Shown here: piece after piece, positions 6,193-11,787 of the stretch | How positions within the stretch are numbered: position 1 is the stretch's first letter | Layout: every line of letters starts with the position of its first letter | NCBI GenBank assembly: GCA_019695455.1 | Contig: JAEUAC010000164.1 | Location: 1-11,787, forward strand | Length of the DNA: 11,787 bases | Origin: Methylorubrum extorquens | Lineage (GTDB): Bacteria > Pseudomonadota > Alphaproteobacteria > Rhizobiales > Beijerinckiaceae | Reading direction: 5' to 3' | The notes under the pieces: generated by a model | Seen by the model: the letters and a program-made list of their open reading frames with translations, nothing else | Told to the model about the DNA's origin: nothing | Databases searched by the model: none | Translations under genes and position numbers: made by a program

Positions 6193-6201
6193 CCTTCCCC
6201 C
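6193..6201 (-). promoter_or_regulatory. Ribosome binding site fixing the otnK TTG start
   Basis: GGGGGAAGG on the minus strand ends 7 bases before the TTG at 6185-6183. There is no better start in this frame, so this site decides the annotation. Confidence 0.6.
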
Positions 6202-6231
6202 GCGGGCCGGCTCTGCGTCCGGCGCCTGCCG

Positions 6232-6260
6232 ATCCTACGATGCGCGGCCTCCCGCGTCGA
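6232..6260 (-). promoter_or_regulatory. Putative promoter of the otnK-otnC-ltnD operon
   Basis: On the minus strand TCGACG (6260-6255, 4 of 6 to consensus) and TAGGAT (6237-6232, 4 of 6) are spaced by 17 bases in the 96-base gap between the glycosyltransferase stop and otnK. Predicted initiation is near 6225, giving a leader of about 40 bases. I see no clear operator dyad around it, and no sugar-acid regulator gene lies nearby. Confidence 0.4.
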
Positions 6261-6281
6261 GCCGGACGGGCCGGGTGCCGC

Positions 6282-7325
6282 TCAGGCGAGGCGGCGGCGC
6301 TCGTCCCGCATCGGCGGGATCTCGGCCCGTTCGCCGATCGTCTCCGCGACGACGTAGAGCGGGCGGCGCTTCACCTCGGCGAAGATGCGGCCGACATACT
6401 CGCCGATCATGCCGAGCGACATGAGCTGCACGCCCGAGAAGAACATCACCGAGATGATGAGCGAGGGGTATCCCGGCACGTCGGAGCCGACGATCGCGGT
6501 CCGCAGCAGGAAGAAGATGGCCGTTCCGATGGAGCCGGCCGAGATGAGCAGCCCGAGATAGGTCCAGACCCGCAGCGGAACGGTCGAGAACGACGTGAGC
6601 CCGTCGAAGGCGAACCGGAACAGGCGGCGGAAGCTCCACTTCGTCGCTCCGGCATGCCGGTTCTCGACCTGGAAGGGCACGCCGACCGACGGGAAGCCGA
6701 TCCAGGCGTAGAGGCCCTTCGAGAAGCGGGCCCGTTCGCCGAGCGAGCGCAGGACCTCGACGCCGCGCCGATCGATGAGGCGGAAGTCGCCCGCTCCCTC
6801 GGGAAGGCGCGTCTCGCCGAACCGCGCGAACAGGCGGTAGAACGCGGCCGTGAAGCTGCGTTTCATCTTCGATTCGCCGCGGCGGTCCGTGCGCTGGCCG
6901 TAGACCATCACGTTGCCCTCCCGCCACCGCTTCACGAAGAGCGGGATCACCTCGGGCGGGTGCTGGAGGTCGGCATCCATGATGATGACGGCCTTGCCGC
7001 GCGCATGGTCGAGGCCGGCCGCGATCGCGATCTCCTTGCCGAAGTTGCGCGAGAAGGAGATCGCCTGGATCCGGCTGTCCCGGCCGTTCGCGGCGCGGAC
7101 GATGGCGAGCGTCGCGTCCGCCGAACCGTCGTCGACGAACAGGATCTCGAAGGCGGACGTGATCTCGCCGAGCACCGGCAGGAGCCGCAGGCAGAGCGGC
7201 AGGATGTTCTCCGCCTCGTGGTAGACCGGGATGACGACCGACAGCTCGACCTCCTGCGGCGGGCTGTTCGCCTGCGCGAGGTCGGGCGTGGTCTGCGAGG
7301 GCGGTGTCTCGATGGGCGATGACAT
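6282..7325 (-). CDS. Family 2 glycosyltransferase, polyprenyl-phosphate type (GtrB/ArnC/DPM1-like), membrane anchored
   Basis: A 347-residue inner-membrane enzyme that likely moves a sugar from a nucleotide donor to a polyprenyl phosphate on the cytoplasmic face. The N-terminal 25 residues are Pro/Gln-rich. A GT-A domain follows with SVVIPVYHEAENI (29-41), FVDDGSADAT (63-72), the DADLQHPPE metal and substrate motif (117-125), GQRTDRRGESK (143-153) and GDFRLIDRR (179-187). Two C-terminal membrane segments (about 253-275 and 286-308) end in GMIGEYVGRIF, usual for this subgroup. The ATG at 7325 lacks a clear Shine-Dalgarno, and no in-frame alternative precedes the domain. Its start codon overlaps that of the divergent deacetylase gene. 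No GtrA flippase or acceptor transferase is nearby, so the exact sugar and glycan remain unknown. Confidence 0.92.
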   Translation of the reverse strand: MSSPIETPPSQTTPDLAQANSPPQEVELSVVIPVYHEAENILPLCLRLLPVLGEITSAFEILFVDDGSADATLAIVRAANGRDSRIQAISFSRNFGKEIAIAAGLDHARGKAVIIMDADLQHPPEVIPLFVKRWREGNVMVYGQRTDRRGESKMKRSFTAAFYRLFARFGETRLPEGAGDFRLIDRRGVEVLRSLGERARFSKGLYAWIGFPSVGVPFQVENRHAGATKWSFRRLFRFAFDGLTSFSTVPLRVWTYLGLLISAGSIGTAIFFLLRTAIVGSDVPGYPSLIISVMFFSGVQLMSLGMIGEYVGRIFAEVKRRPLYVVAETIGERAEIPPMRDERRRLA

Positions 7326-8178
7326 GGGGATCAGACGTGTCGTGCTCTGCGCCGACGATTACGCCATGAGCGAGGGCGTGTCGCGCGGGATCGTCGAGCT
7401 TGCGGCCGAGGGGCGCATCTCCGCCACGGGGGCGATGAGCGTCGCCCAGGGCTGGCGGGAACTCGCGGCCGAATTGCGGCCGTTCGCCGGTCGGATCGGG
7501 CTCGGCCTGCACCTCACGCTGACCGGGCTCGGTCCGCTCGGTCCCATGCCCGCGTTCGCTCCGGGCGGCCGGTTCCCGGCGCTCGGCGCCGTGGTGTCGG
7601 CCGCGCTGCGGCGGCGACTCCCGCTGGCCGAGATCGGCGCCGAGATCGAACGCCAGCTCGACGCCTTCGCCGACGCCCTGGATCGTGTCCCCGATTTCGT
7701 CGACGGGCACCAGCACGTCCACGCGCTGCCGGGCATCCGCGGACTGCTGCTCGGAGCCCTGGCGCGCCGCGGCTGGACCCCATGGCTGCGCGACCCGTCC
7801 GACGGCGCGATGGGGCTCCTGCGACGAGGCGGGCCCGTTCCGAAGGCGCTCGTGGTCGCGACGCTGGCGACCGGGTTCGCGGCGCGGGCCCGACGGGCCG
7901 GCCACGTCACCAACCGAGGATTCGCGGGCTATTCGGACTTCCGCCCGGGTTCCGACCTGCGGGCGGATTTCGGCGCGTATCTCGCGGCGCCGGGGCCGGG
8001 GCATCTCGTCATGTGCCACCCGGGCCGGGTCGCGGCGGGCGACACCCTGGACGGCGTGGTGGAAAGCCGGGAGCGGGAACGCGCCTTCCTCGCCTCGGAC
8101 CTGTGGCCGGCGCTCCTCGCGGAGCGCCGGATGGTTCTCGTGCCGGCCCCGACGGAGCCGGCACGGTCTTCAGGCTGA
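7312..8178 (+). CDS. ChbG/HpnK (YdjC-fold) carbohydrate deacetylase
   Basis: A 288-residue metal-dependent deacetylase of the YdjC family, which removes N-acetyl groups from amino-sugar substrates. Motifs are VVLCADDYAMSEGV (10-23, metal/catalytic Asp15 and Asp16), GLGLHLTL (63-70, His67), DGHQHVHALP (131-140, His133/His137) and HLVMCHPGR (231-239, His236). I chose the ATG at 7312 because GAGGG lies ten bases upstream. The ATG at 7324, giving 284 residues beginning MGIRRVV, is nearly as good and fits the family start better. Either start overlaps the 5' end of the divergent glycosyltransferase gene. The pairing suggests they act on one lipid-linked or surface glycan, though no hopanoid genes are visible to support an HpnK role. 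The 3' end lies 5 bases from sodB, convergently. Confidence 0.88.
   Translation: MGDDMGIRRVVLCADDYAMSEGVSRGIVELAAEGRISATGAMSVAQGWRELAAELRPFAGRIGLGLHLTLTGLGPLGPMPAFAPGGRFPALGAVVSAALRRRLPLAEIGAEIERQLDAFADALDRVPDFVDGHQHVHALPGIRGLLLGALARRGWTPWLRDPSDGAMGLLRRGGPVPKALVVATLATGFAARARRAGHVTNRGFAGYSDFRPGSDLRADFGAYLAAPGPGHLVMCHPGRVAAGDTLDGVVESRERERAFLASDLWPALLAERRMVLVPAPTEPARSSG
8140..8164. terminator. Hairpin between convergent chbG-like gene and sodB
   Basis: GTGCCGGC (8140-8147) and GCCGGCAC (8157-8164) form a perfect 8-bp stem with a 9-base loop. It lies inside the last codons of the plus-strand gene and about 20 bases after the sodB stop. Neither strand has a T-tract, so it is at best a weak bidirectional terminator or mRNA end stabiliser. 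Confidence 0.4.
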
Positions 8179-8183
8179 GGCGA

Positions 8184-8783
8184 TCAGACCTTCAGCTCGG
8201 AGTACATCTGCTCGACGTGCTCCCAATTGACGAGGTTCTCGATGAAGGCCTTCAGGTAGTCGGGCCGACGATTGCGGTAATCGATGTAGTAGGAGTGCTC
8301 CCACACGTCGACGCCCAGGATCGGCGAGGCGCCGTGGACCAGCGGGTTCTCGCCGTTCGGCGTCTTCATGATCTCGAGCTTGCCGTTCTTGACGGCGAGC
8401 CAGGCCCAGCCGGAGCCGAACTGCGTCTTGCCGGCCTCCTGGAAGTCGGTCTTGAACTTCTCGACGCCGCCGAGGTCCTCGTTGATCTTCTTCTCGAGCG
8501 CGCCCGGGATGGCGCCGCCGCCGTTCGGCTTCATCCACTGCCAGAAATGGATGTGGTTGTAGTGCTGGCCGGCGTTGTTGAAGAGCGGCTGGTTCTTGCC
8601 GTAGCTCGCCTTGACGATCTCCTCGACGCTCTTGCCCTCGAGCTCGGAGCCCTTCAGCAGCGTGTTGCCGGTGTCGACGTAAGCCTTGTGGTGCTTGTCG
8701 TGGTGAAACTCGAGCGTCTCCTTCGACATGTACGGCTGGAGCGCGTCGTAGGCATAGGGCAGGTCGGGCAGGCTGAACGTCAT
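8184..8783 (-). CDS. sodB: Superoxide dismutase, iron type (Fe/Mn family)
   Basis: A 199-residue cytoplasmic enzyme converting superoxide to oxygen and hydrogen peroxide. Metal ligands by alignment with E. coli SodB are His27 (in EFHHDKHH), His77 (in QHYNHIHFW), Asp159 and His163 (in VDVWEHSYY). Gln73, at the position of the outer-sphere Gln69 of E. coli SodB, and the YYIDYRN segment point to the iron form. FGSGWAWL (122-129) is the usual core motif. Length is normal and there is no signal peptide. The ATG at 8783 has GAGGAG nine bases upstream. The reading frame stays open far upstream into the antisense of other reading, but composition and the ribosome site fix the start here. It lies 125 bases downstream of ptrB with its own promoter-like sequence. 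Cambialistic metal use cannot be excluded. Confidence 0.96.
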   Translation of the reverse strand: MTFSLPDLPYAYDALQPYMSKETLEFHHDKHHKAYVDTGNTLLKGSELEGKSVEEIVKASYGKNQPLFNNAGQHYNHIHFWQWMKPNGGGAIPGALEKKINEDLGGVEKFKTDFQEAGKTQFGSGWAWLAVKNGKLEIMKTPNGENPLVHGASPILGVDVWEHSYYIDYRNRRPDYLKAFIENLVNWEHVEQMYSELKV

Positions 8784-8865
8784 GGCGGTGTACTCCTCGA
8801 AGCCCCGGGTGGACGCCGCCGTGGCCGCTCGCGCGGTCTCGTGGCCGGCGGCGCCGGACCGTGAC

Positions 8866-8894
8866 GGCCTAGCGGCCCCGGATGACGTTGCCAA
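8866..8894 (-). promoter_or_regulatory. Putative sodB promoter
   Basis: On the minus strand TTGGCA (8894-8889, 5 of 6 to TTGACA) and TAGGCC (8871-8866) are 17 bases apart, giving a leader of about 75 bases. The stretch GGGGCCGCTAGGC (8879-8867) is identical to that in the ptrB promoter region, which supports a real promoter element despite the poor TATAAT match. Confidence 0.42.
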
Positions 8895-8908
8895 GGCGGC
8901 GGGTGCGA

Positions 8909-11041
8909 TCAGGCGAGCCCGACGACCTTGCAGGCGAAGGCGTAGATGAGGGCGACCTCCTCCAGCCGGTCGAAGCGACCGGCCGCGCCGCCGTGCCCTG
9001 CATCCATGTTGATGCGGAGCAGGATGGGATCCGCACCCGTGGTCTCGGCCCGCAGGCGCGCGACCCACTTGGCCGGCTCCCAATAGGTCACGCGCGGGTC
9101 CGTGAGGCCGCCCAGCGCCAGGATCGCCGGATAGGCGAGGGGCCGCACGTTGTCGTAGGGCGAGTAGGCCAAGATGGTCCGGAAGGCGCCCTCCTCCGTC
9201 GGGTTGCCCCATTCCGGCCATTCGGGCGGCGTCAGCGGCAGGTCGCCGTCGAGCATGGTGTTCAGGACGTCGACGAAGGGCACCTCCGCGACGATGCCGG
9301 CGAAGAGCTCGGGGGCGAGGTTCGCGACCGCGCCCATCAGCATGCCGCCGGCCGAGCCGCCGAGGGCCACGATGCGCTTCTCGGACGTGTAGCCGGCGGA
9401 CGCCAGGGCGCGGCCGGCCGCCACGAAATCCGTGAACGTGTTCGTCTTCTTCTCGCGCTTGCCGTCCAGGTACCAGCGCCAGCCCTTCTCGGTGCCGCCC
9501 CGGATGTGGGCGATGGCGTAGACGAAGCCGCGATCGACGAGCGAGAGGAGGTTCGTCCGGAACGAGGCGGACATCGAGGACCCGTAGGAGCCGTAGCCGT
9601 AGAGAAGGCAGGGCGCCGTGCCGTCGAGCGCGAGATCCCTTCGGTGGATGAGGGACACGGGCACGCTCTCCCCGTCGGGCGCGAGCGCCTGGATGCGCCG
9701 CGTGACGTAGCGCGCCGGATCGAAGCCGCTCGGGATCGCCTGCCGCTTGCGGAGGCGGCGCTCGCGCGTCGCGAGGTCGTAGTCCCAGGTCTCGTTGGGG
9801 GTCGTGAGCGACGAATACGTGAAGCGGATCGTGCCCGAATCGAACTCGTAGCCCGGGTCGAGGCCCAGCGAGTAGGCCTCCTCGTCGAACGCGATCGCGT
9901 GCTCCTCGGCCGTCCAGATGTCGCGCACCACGATGCGCGGGTTCGCGTTCTCCCGCTCGAGCCGGACGAGGTGGCGGCCCATGGCGAACTGATAGAGCAG
10001 CATGGTGCCCGGCCGGTGCGGAACGAGGTCGCGCCAGCGAGCCCTCTCCGGATGCGCGACCGGCGCCACGCAGAGCTTGAAGTCCTCCGCCCCGTCGGCG
10101 TTGGTGCGGATGAGCAGGTCGAGCCCGTGATGCTCGACGTCGTAGAGCACGAGCGGCGTGCGGGCGGCGACGAGCCGCGGCACGGCCGCCGGATCGGCCC
10201 GGTCGACGAGCCAGGTCTCCGACGTCTCGTGGTCGCTGATGCGGATCAGCACGAAGGCGCCCGACGTGGTCTCGTCGATGTCGACGAACCAGCCCACGCT
10301 CTCCTCGGCGTAGATCAGGACGTCGTCCGCCTGCGCATCGCCGATCCGGTGGCGCCGGACGCGCGCCGGCCGGTGGTTCTCGTCCACCTCGACGTAGTAG
10401 AAATGCTGCCCGTCGGCGCACCAGACGGCCTCGCCCGAGGTCGCCCGGATCTCGTCCTCGAGGTCCCGGCCGGTCGCGAGGTCGCGCACCCGGATCGTGT
10501 AGAGTTCCGAGCCCGCGACGTCCGCGCTCCAGGCGATGCGGGCGTGGTCGGGCGAGTGGGCGGCATCGGCGAGGTCGAAATAGGCGCGACCCTCGCCCTC
10601 CTTGTCGCCGTCGATCAGGATCGCGGCCTCGCCGCCCTCCCGCCTCTCGCGGCAGACGAGCGGGTGCTGCCCGCCGTCGCGGTAGCGGGTGAAGTAGGCG
10701 AACGGCCCGTCGGGCTGCGGCACCGTGTCGTCGTCCTCCTTGATGCGGCCGCGCATCTCGCGGACCAGCGTCTCCCGCAGCGGCCCGAGATCGGCGAGAT
10801 GCGCGGCCGAATAGGCGTTCTCGGCCTCGAGATGGGCCCGGATGGGGGCGGGGAGGGCGGTGCCGTCCTTCAGGACCTCGCGCCAGTTCTCCGCCTTCAG
10901 CCACGCGAAATCGTCCGGGACGGTCGTGCCGTGGAGCGTGAACGGCGCAGGATGGCGCATGGCCTGCGGCGCAGCGGCGCGTGCCGGCCAGGAGGCGGCC
11001 GGGACCGACCGGAGGGCCGGGCTGACGGGGGACACGGTCAA
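8909..11041 (-). CDS. ptrB: Oligopeptidase B (S9 family serine peptidase)
   Basis: A 710-residue peptidase that cleaves short peptides after Arg or Lys; the seven-bladed propeller keeps out folded proteins. The propeller spans about 40-440 and the alpha/beta-hydrolase domain about 450-710. The catalytic triad is Ser563 in GGSAGG, Asp648 in GGLTDPRVTYWEP and His683 in NMDAGHGG. IRGGTEKGWRWYLDGK (513-528) and the TMLDGDLPLT...EWGNP segment (595-613) are typical of oligopeptidase B, as opposed to prolyl oligopeptidase. The start is a TTG at 11041, chosen because GGAG lies six bases upstream. GTG at codon 3 is possible, and Met28 lacks proper spacing. The first 27 residues are Ala/Pro-rich and not a convincing signal peptide, so the protein should be cytoplasmic. 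It is monocistronic or read into sodB; no strong terminator separates them. Confidence 0.94.
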   Translation of the reverse strand: MTVSPVSPALRSVPAASWPARAAAPQAMRHPAPFTLHGTTVPDDFAWLKAENWREVLKDGTALPAPIRAHLEAENAYSAAHLADLGPLRETLVREMRGRIKEDDDTVPQPDGPFAYFTRYRDGGQHPLVCRERREGGEAAILIDGDKEGEGRAYFDLADAAHSPDHARIAWSADVAGSELYTIRVRDLATGRDLEDEIRATSGEAVWCADGQHFYYVEVDENHRPARVRRHRIGDAQADDVLIYAEESVGWFVDIDETTSGAFVLIRISDHETSETWLVDRADPAAVPRLVAARTPLVLYDVEHHGLDLLIRTNADGAEDFKLCVAPVAHPERARWRDLVPHRPGTMLLYQFAMGRHLVRLERENANPRIVVRDIWTAEEHAIAFDEEAYSLGLDPGYEFDSGTIRFTYSSLTTPNETWDYDLATRERRLRKRQAIPSGFDPARYVTRRIQALAPDGESVPVSLIHRRDLALDGTAPCLLYGYGSYGSSMSASFRTNLLSLVDRGFVYAIAHIRGGTEKGWRWYLDGKREKKTNTFTDFVAAGRALASAGYTSEKRIVALGGSAGGMLMGAVANLAPELFAGIVAEVPFVDVLNTMLDGDLPLTPPEWPEWGNPTEEGAFRTILAYSPYDNVRPLAYPAILALGGLTDPRVTYWEPAKWVARLRAETTGADPILLRINMDAGHGGAAGRFDRLEEVALIYAFACKVVGLA

Positions 11042-11047
11042 GGATCA

Positions 11048-11052
11048 CTCCA
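11048..11052 (-). promoter_or_regulatory. Ribosome binding site fixing the ptrB TTG start
   Basis: TGGAG on the minus strand ends six bases before the TTG at 11041-11039. It is twelve bases from the alternative GTG (codon 3), so the TTG is preferred. Confidence 0.5.
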
Positions 11053-11070
11053 GCGGCGGATCGTGCCTAG

Positions 11071-11099
11071 CGCCTAGCGGCCCCGCCGGGCGGACGCAA
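11071..11099 (-). promoter_or_regulatory. Putative ptrB promoter
   Basis: On the minus strand TTGCGT (11099-11094) and TAGGCG (11076-11071) are separated by 17 bases. Initiation would fall near 11064, about 23 bases before the TTG start. It shares GGGGCCGCTAGGC with the sodB promoter region, and its -35 hexamer is the same as that proposed for csp. Confidence 0.42.
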
Positions 11100-11135
11100 C
11101 GCGACGGCGCCGGGACGCCGGGCCCCGGGGACGAC

Positions 11136-11165
11136 TTGACGGCCGTAGGTAAATAATCCTAGATC
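11136..11165 (+). promoter_or_regulatory. Putative promoter of the DUF6456-like gene
   Basis: TTGACG (11136-11141, 5 of 6 to consensus) is followed after 18 bases by TAGATC (11160-11165), within the only A/T-rich patch of the 165-base intergenic gap (TAAATAATCCTAG). The leader to the ATG at 11207 would be about 35 bases. It diverges from the ptrB promoter. Confidence 0.4.
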
Positions 11166-11206
11166 GACCGGCCCCAGGCAGGGACAGGCCGTGCAAGGAC
11201 CATAGC

Positions 11207-11787
11207 ATGAACACCCGTAGCGTGAAGACCGGCGCCGCGTCCGAGGGGGTCCCGCTCTCGCGGGCGGCGAGCCGCCTGCTCGCGGCGCTCGGCGAGAGCG
11301 ACGCGCGGGCGCTGCCGGATCCGGTGCGCGACGGGCATGTCCTCGTGCGCATCGGCCGGGGCGGCGTCTCGCTCGGGCGGGGGAGCCACCCGGAGGCGGC
11401 CCTGCGCGAGCTCGCGGCGCAGGACCTCGCGCGGCTGACCGAGCAGGGCGGGGCGCTCCGGACCGCGGTCGTCACGGAGGCCGGCGCGGCGCGGCTGCGC
11501 CGTCGCGCGGCGGGCGAGGACGGCTTCGCCGCCCAGCACCGCGACCTCGTCGAACGGCGCGTGCCGGACGGTGCGCCCCTCGTCGTGAACGCGAACGAGA
11601 GCCCGCTCGACTGGCTCCGTCGGCGGCGGGGCCGGGACGGCGAACCGCTCATCGATGCCGCCTGCTACGAGGCGGGCGAGCGGCTTCGTCGCGACCTCAC
11701 CATCGGCGGCCTGCTGCCGTCGGTCACGGCCCGGTGGGACGCCGCCATCGGCGGCGGGGGCGGTCCGCGCGATCCGGCCGCCGCGGC
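11207..11787 (+). CDS. DUF6456 domain-containing protein, 3' end outside the window
   Basis: The frame is open from the ATG at 11207 to the end of the window (193 codons and two bases), so the C-terminus is missing. AAGGA lies about seven bases before the start. The first 120 residues are Ala/Arg/Leu-rich and rather variable, with helical stretches but no membrane segment. The part beginning NESPLDWLRRRRGRDGEPLI (about 129-148), then a GERLRRDL helix and GLLPSVTARWD, matches what I recall of the DUF6456 domain of alphaproteobacterial proteins, often annotated as helix-turn-helix-like or hypothetical. High Arg content fits nucleic-acid binding, but no function is established by the sequence. 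Third-position GC and codon use favour this strand and frame over the overlapping minus-strand readings. Confidence 0.75.
   Translation, partial: MNTRSVKTGAASEGVPLSRAASRLLAALGESDARALPDPVRDGHVLVRIGRGGVSLGRGSHPEAALRELAAQDLARLTEQGGALRTAVVTEAGAARLRRRAAGEDGFAAQHRDLVERRVPDGAPLVVNANESPLDWLRRRRGRDGEPLIDAACYEAGERLRRDLTIGGLLPSVTARWDAAIGGGGGPRDPAAA

Noticed and set aside
5193..7322. 709-codon plus-strand frame antisense to otnK and the glycosyltransferase gene
   Set aside because: Composition of a shadow frame, no motif; both opposite genes are certain.
6235..8019. 594-codon minus-strand frame spanning the glycosyltransferase and deacetylase genes
   Set aside because: Different frame from the glycosyltransferase and antisense to the deacetylase; no recognisable domain.
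8184..11048. A single 954-codon frame that would fuse an oligopeptidase-region protein to SodB
   Set aside because: Only the last 199 codons are protein-like (SodB). The upstream part is an out-of-frame reading of ptrB and the intergenic gap, so this is not a fusion.
8882..11077. 731-codon plus-strand frame antisense to ptrB
   Set aside because: Arg/Val/Gly-rich mirror of oligopeptidase B with no motif.
1..11787. CRISPR arrays, insertion sequences, integrases, phage or toxin-antitoxin genes
   Set aside because: No regularly spaced repeats, terminal inverted repeats, transposase motifs or compositional break were seen on either strand.

Overview
The window reads as chromosomal DNA of a high-GC alphaproteobacterium. 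The best guess is Methylobacterium/Methylorubrum or a close Hyphomicrobiales relative, judged from GC-rich codon use, GTG and TTG starts, the style of the protein sequences, a FixK/FNR-type box and a DUF6456-like protein. No insertion sequence, phage gene, CRISPR array or plasmid function was seen. Most of the window is ordinary core or metabolic content, densely packed and mainly on the minus strand.

Layout. Positions 1-56 hold the 5' end of a minus-strand gene with a cysteine-rich start, preceded by a near-perfect FNR/FixK palindrome at 111-124. A tRNA-Thr(UGU) gene follows at 311-385. A rho-independent-like hairpin at 440-465 closes a 594-residue MHS-family (MFS) metabolite:H+ symporter at 491-2275, which carries an unusually large periplasmic insertion. 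Positions 2521-3133 form a small minus-strand operon: a cold-shock protein, then two small uncharacterised proteins (64 and 67 aa) coupled by an ATGA overlap. Positions 3349-6185 are a four-carbon sugar-acid operon in the transcriptional order otnK, otnC, ltnD. Positions 6282-7325 encode a membrane-anchored GT2 glycosyltransferase, and its start codon overlaps that of a divergent plus-strand ChbG/YdjC-like deacetylase ending at 8178. This converges, with a 5-base gap, on an iron-type superoxide dismutase (8184-8783). Upstream lies oligopeptidase B (8909-11041). The window ends inside a plus-strand DUF6456-like gene (11207-11787).

How the genes work together. OtnK, OtnC and LtnD are three of the four enzymes that convert L-threonate to dihydroxyacetone phosphate and CO2: LtnD oxidises, OtnK phosphorylates and OtnC decarboxylates. 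The isomerase OtnI is not in the window. The GT2/ChbG pair suggests lipid-linked glycan synthesis and trimming. SodB handles superoxide, oligopeptidase B degrades small peptides, and the Csp operon probably answers cold or growth-phase change. Several minus-strand genes (tRNA-Thr, csp, otnK, sodB, ptrB) have recognisable -35/-10-like pairs with 17-base spacing, and sodB and ptrB share an identical 13-base core promoter block.

I did not find a convincing new multi-gene system. The items most worth a second look are the csp/small-protein operon, the FNR box with the truncated regulator-like gene, the zero-spacing divergent GT2/ChbG pair and the repeated promoter block.
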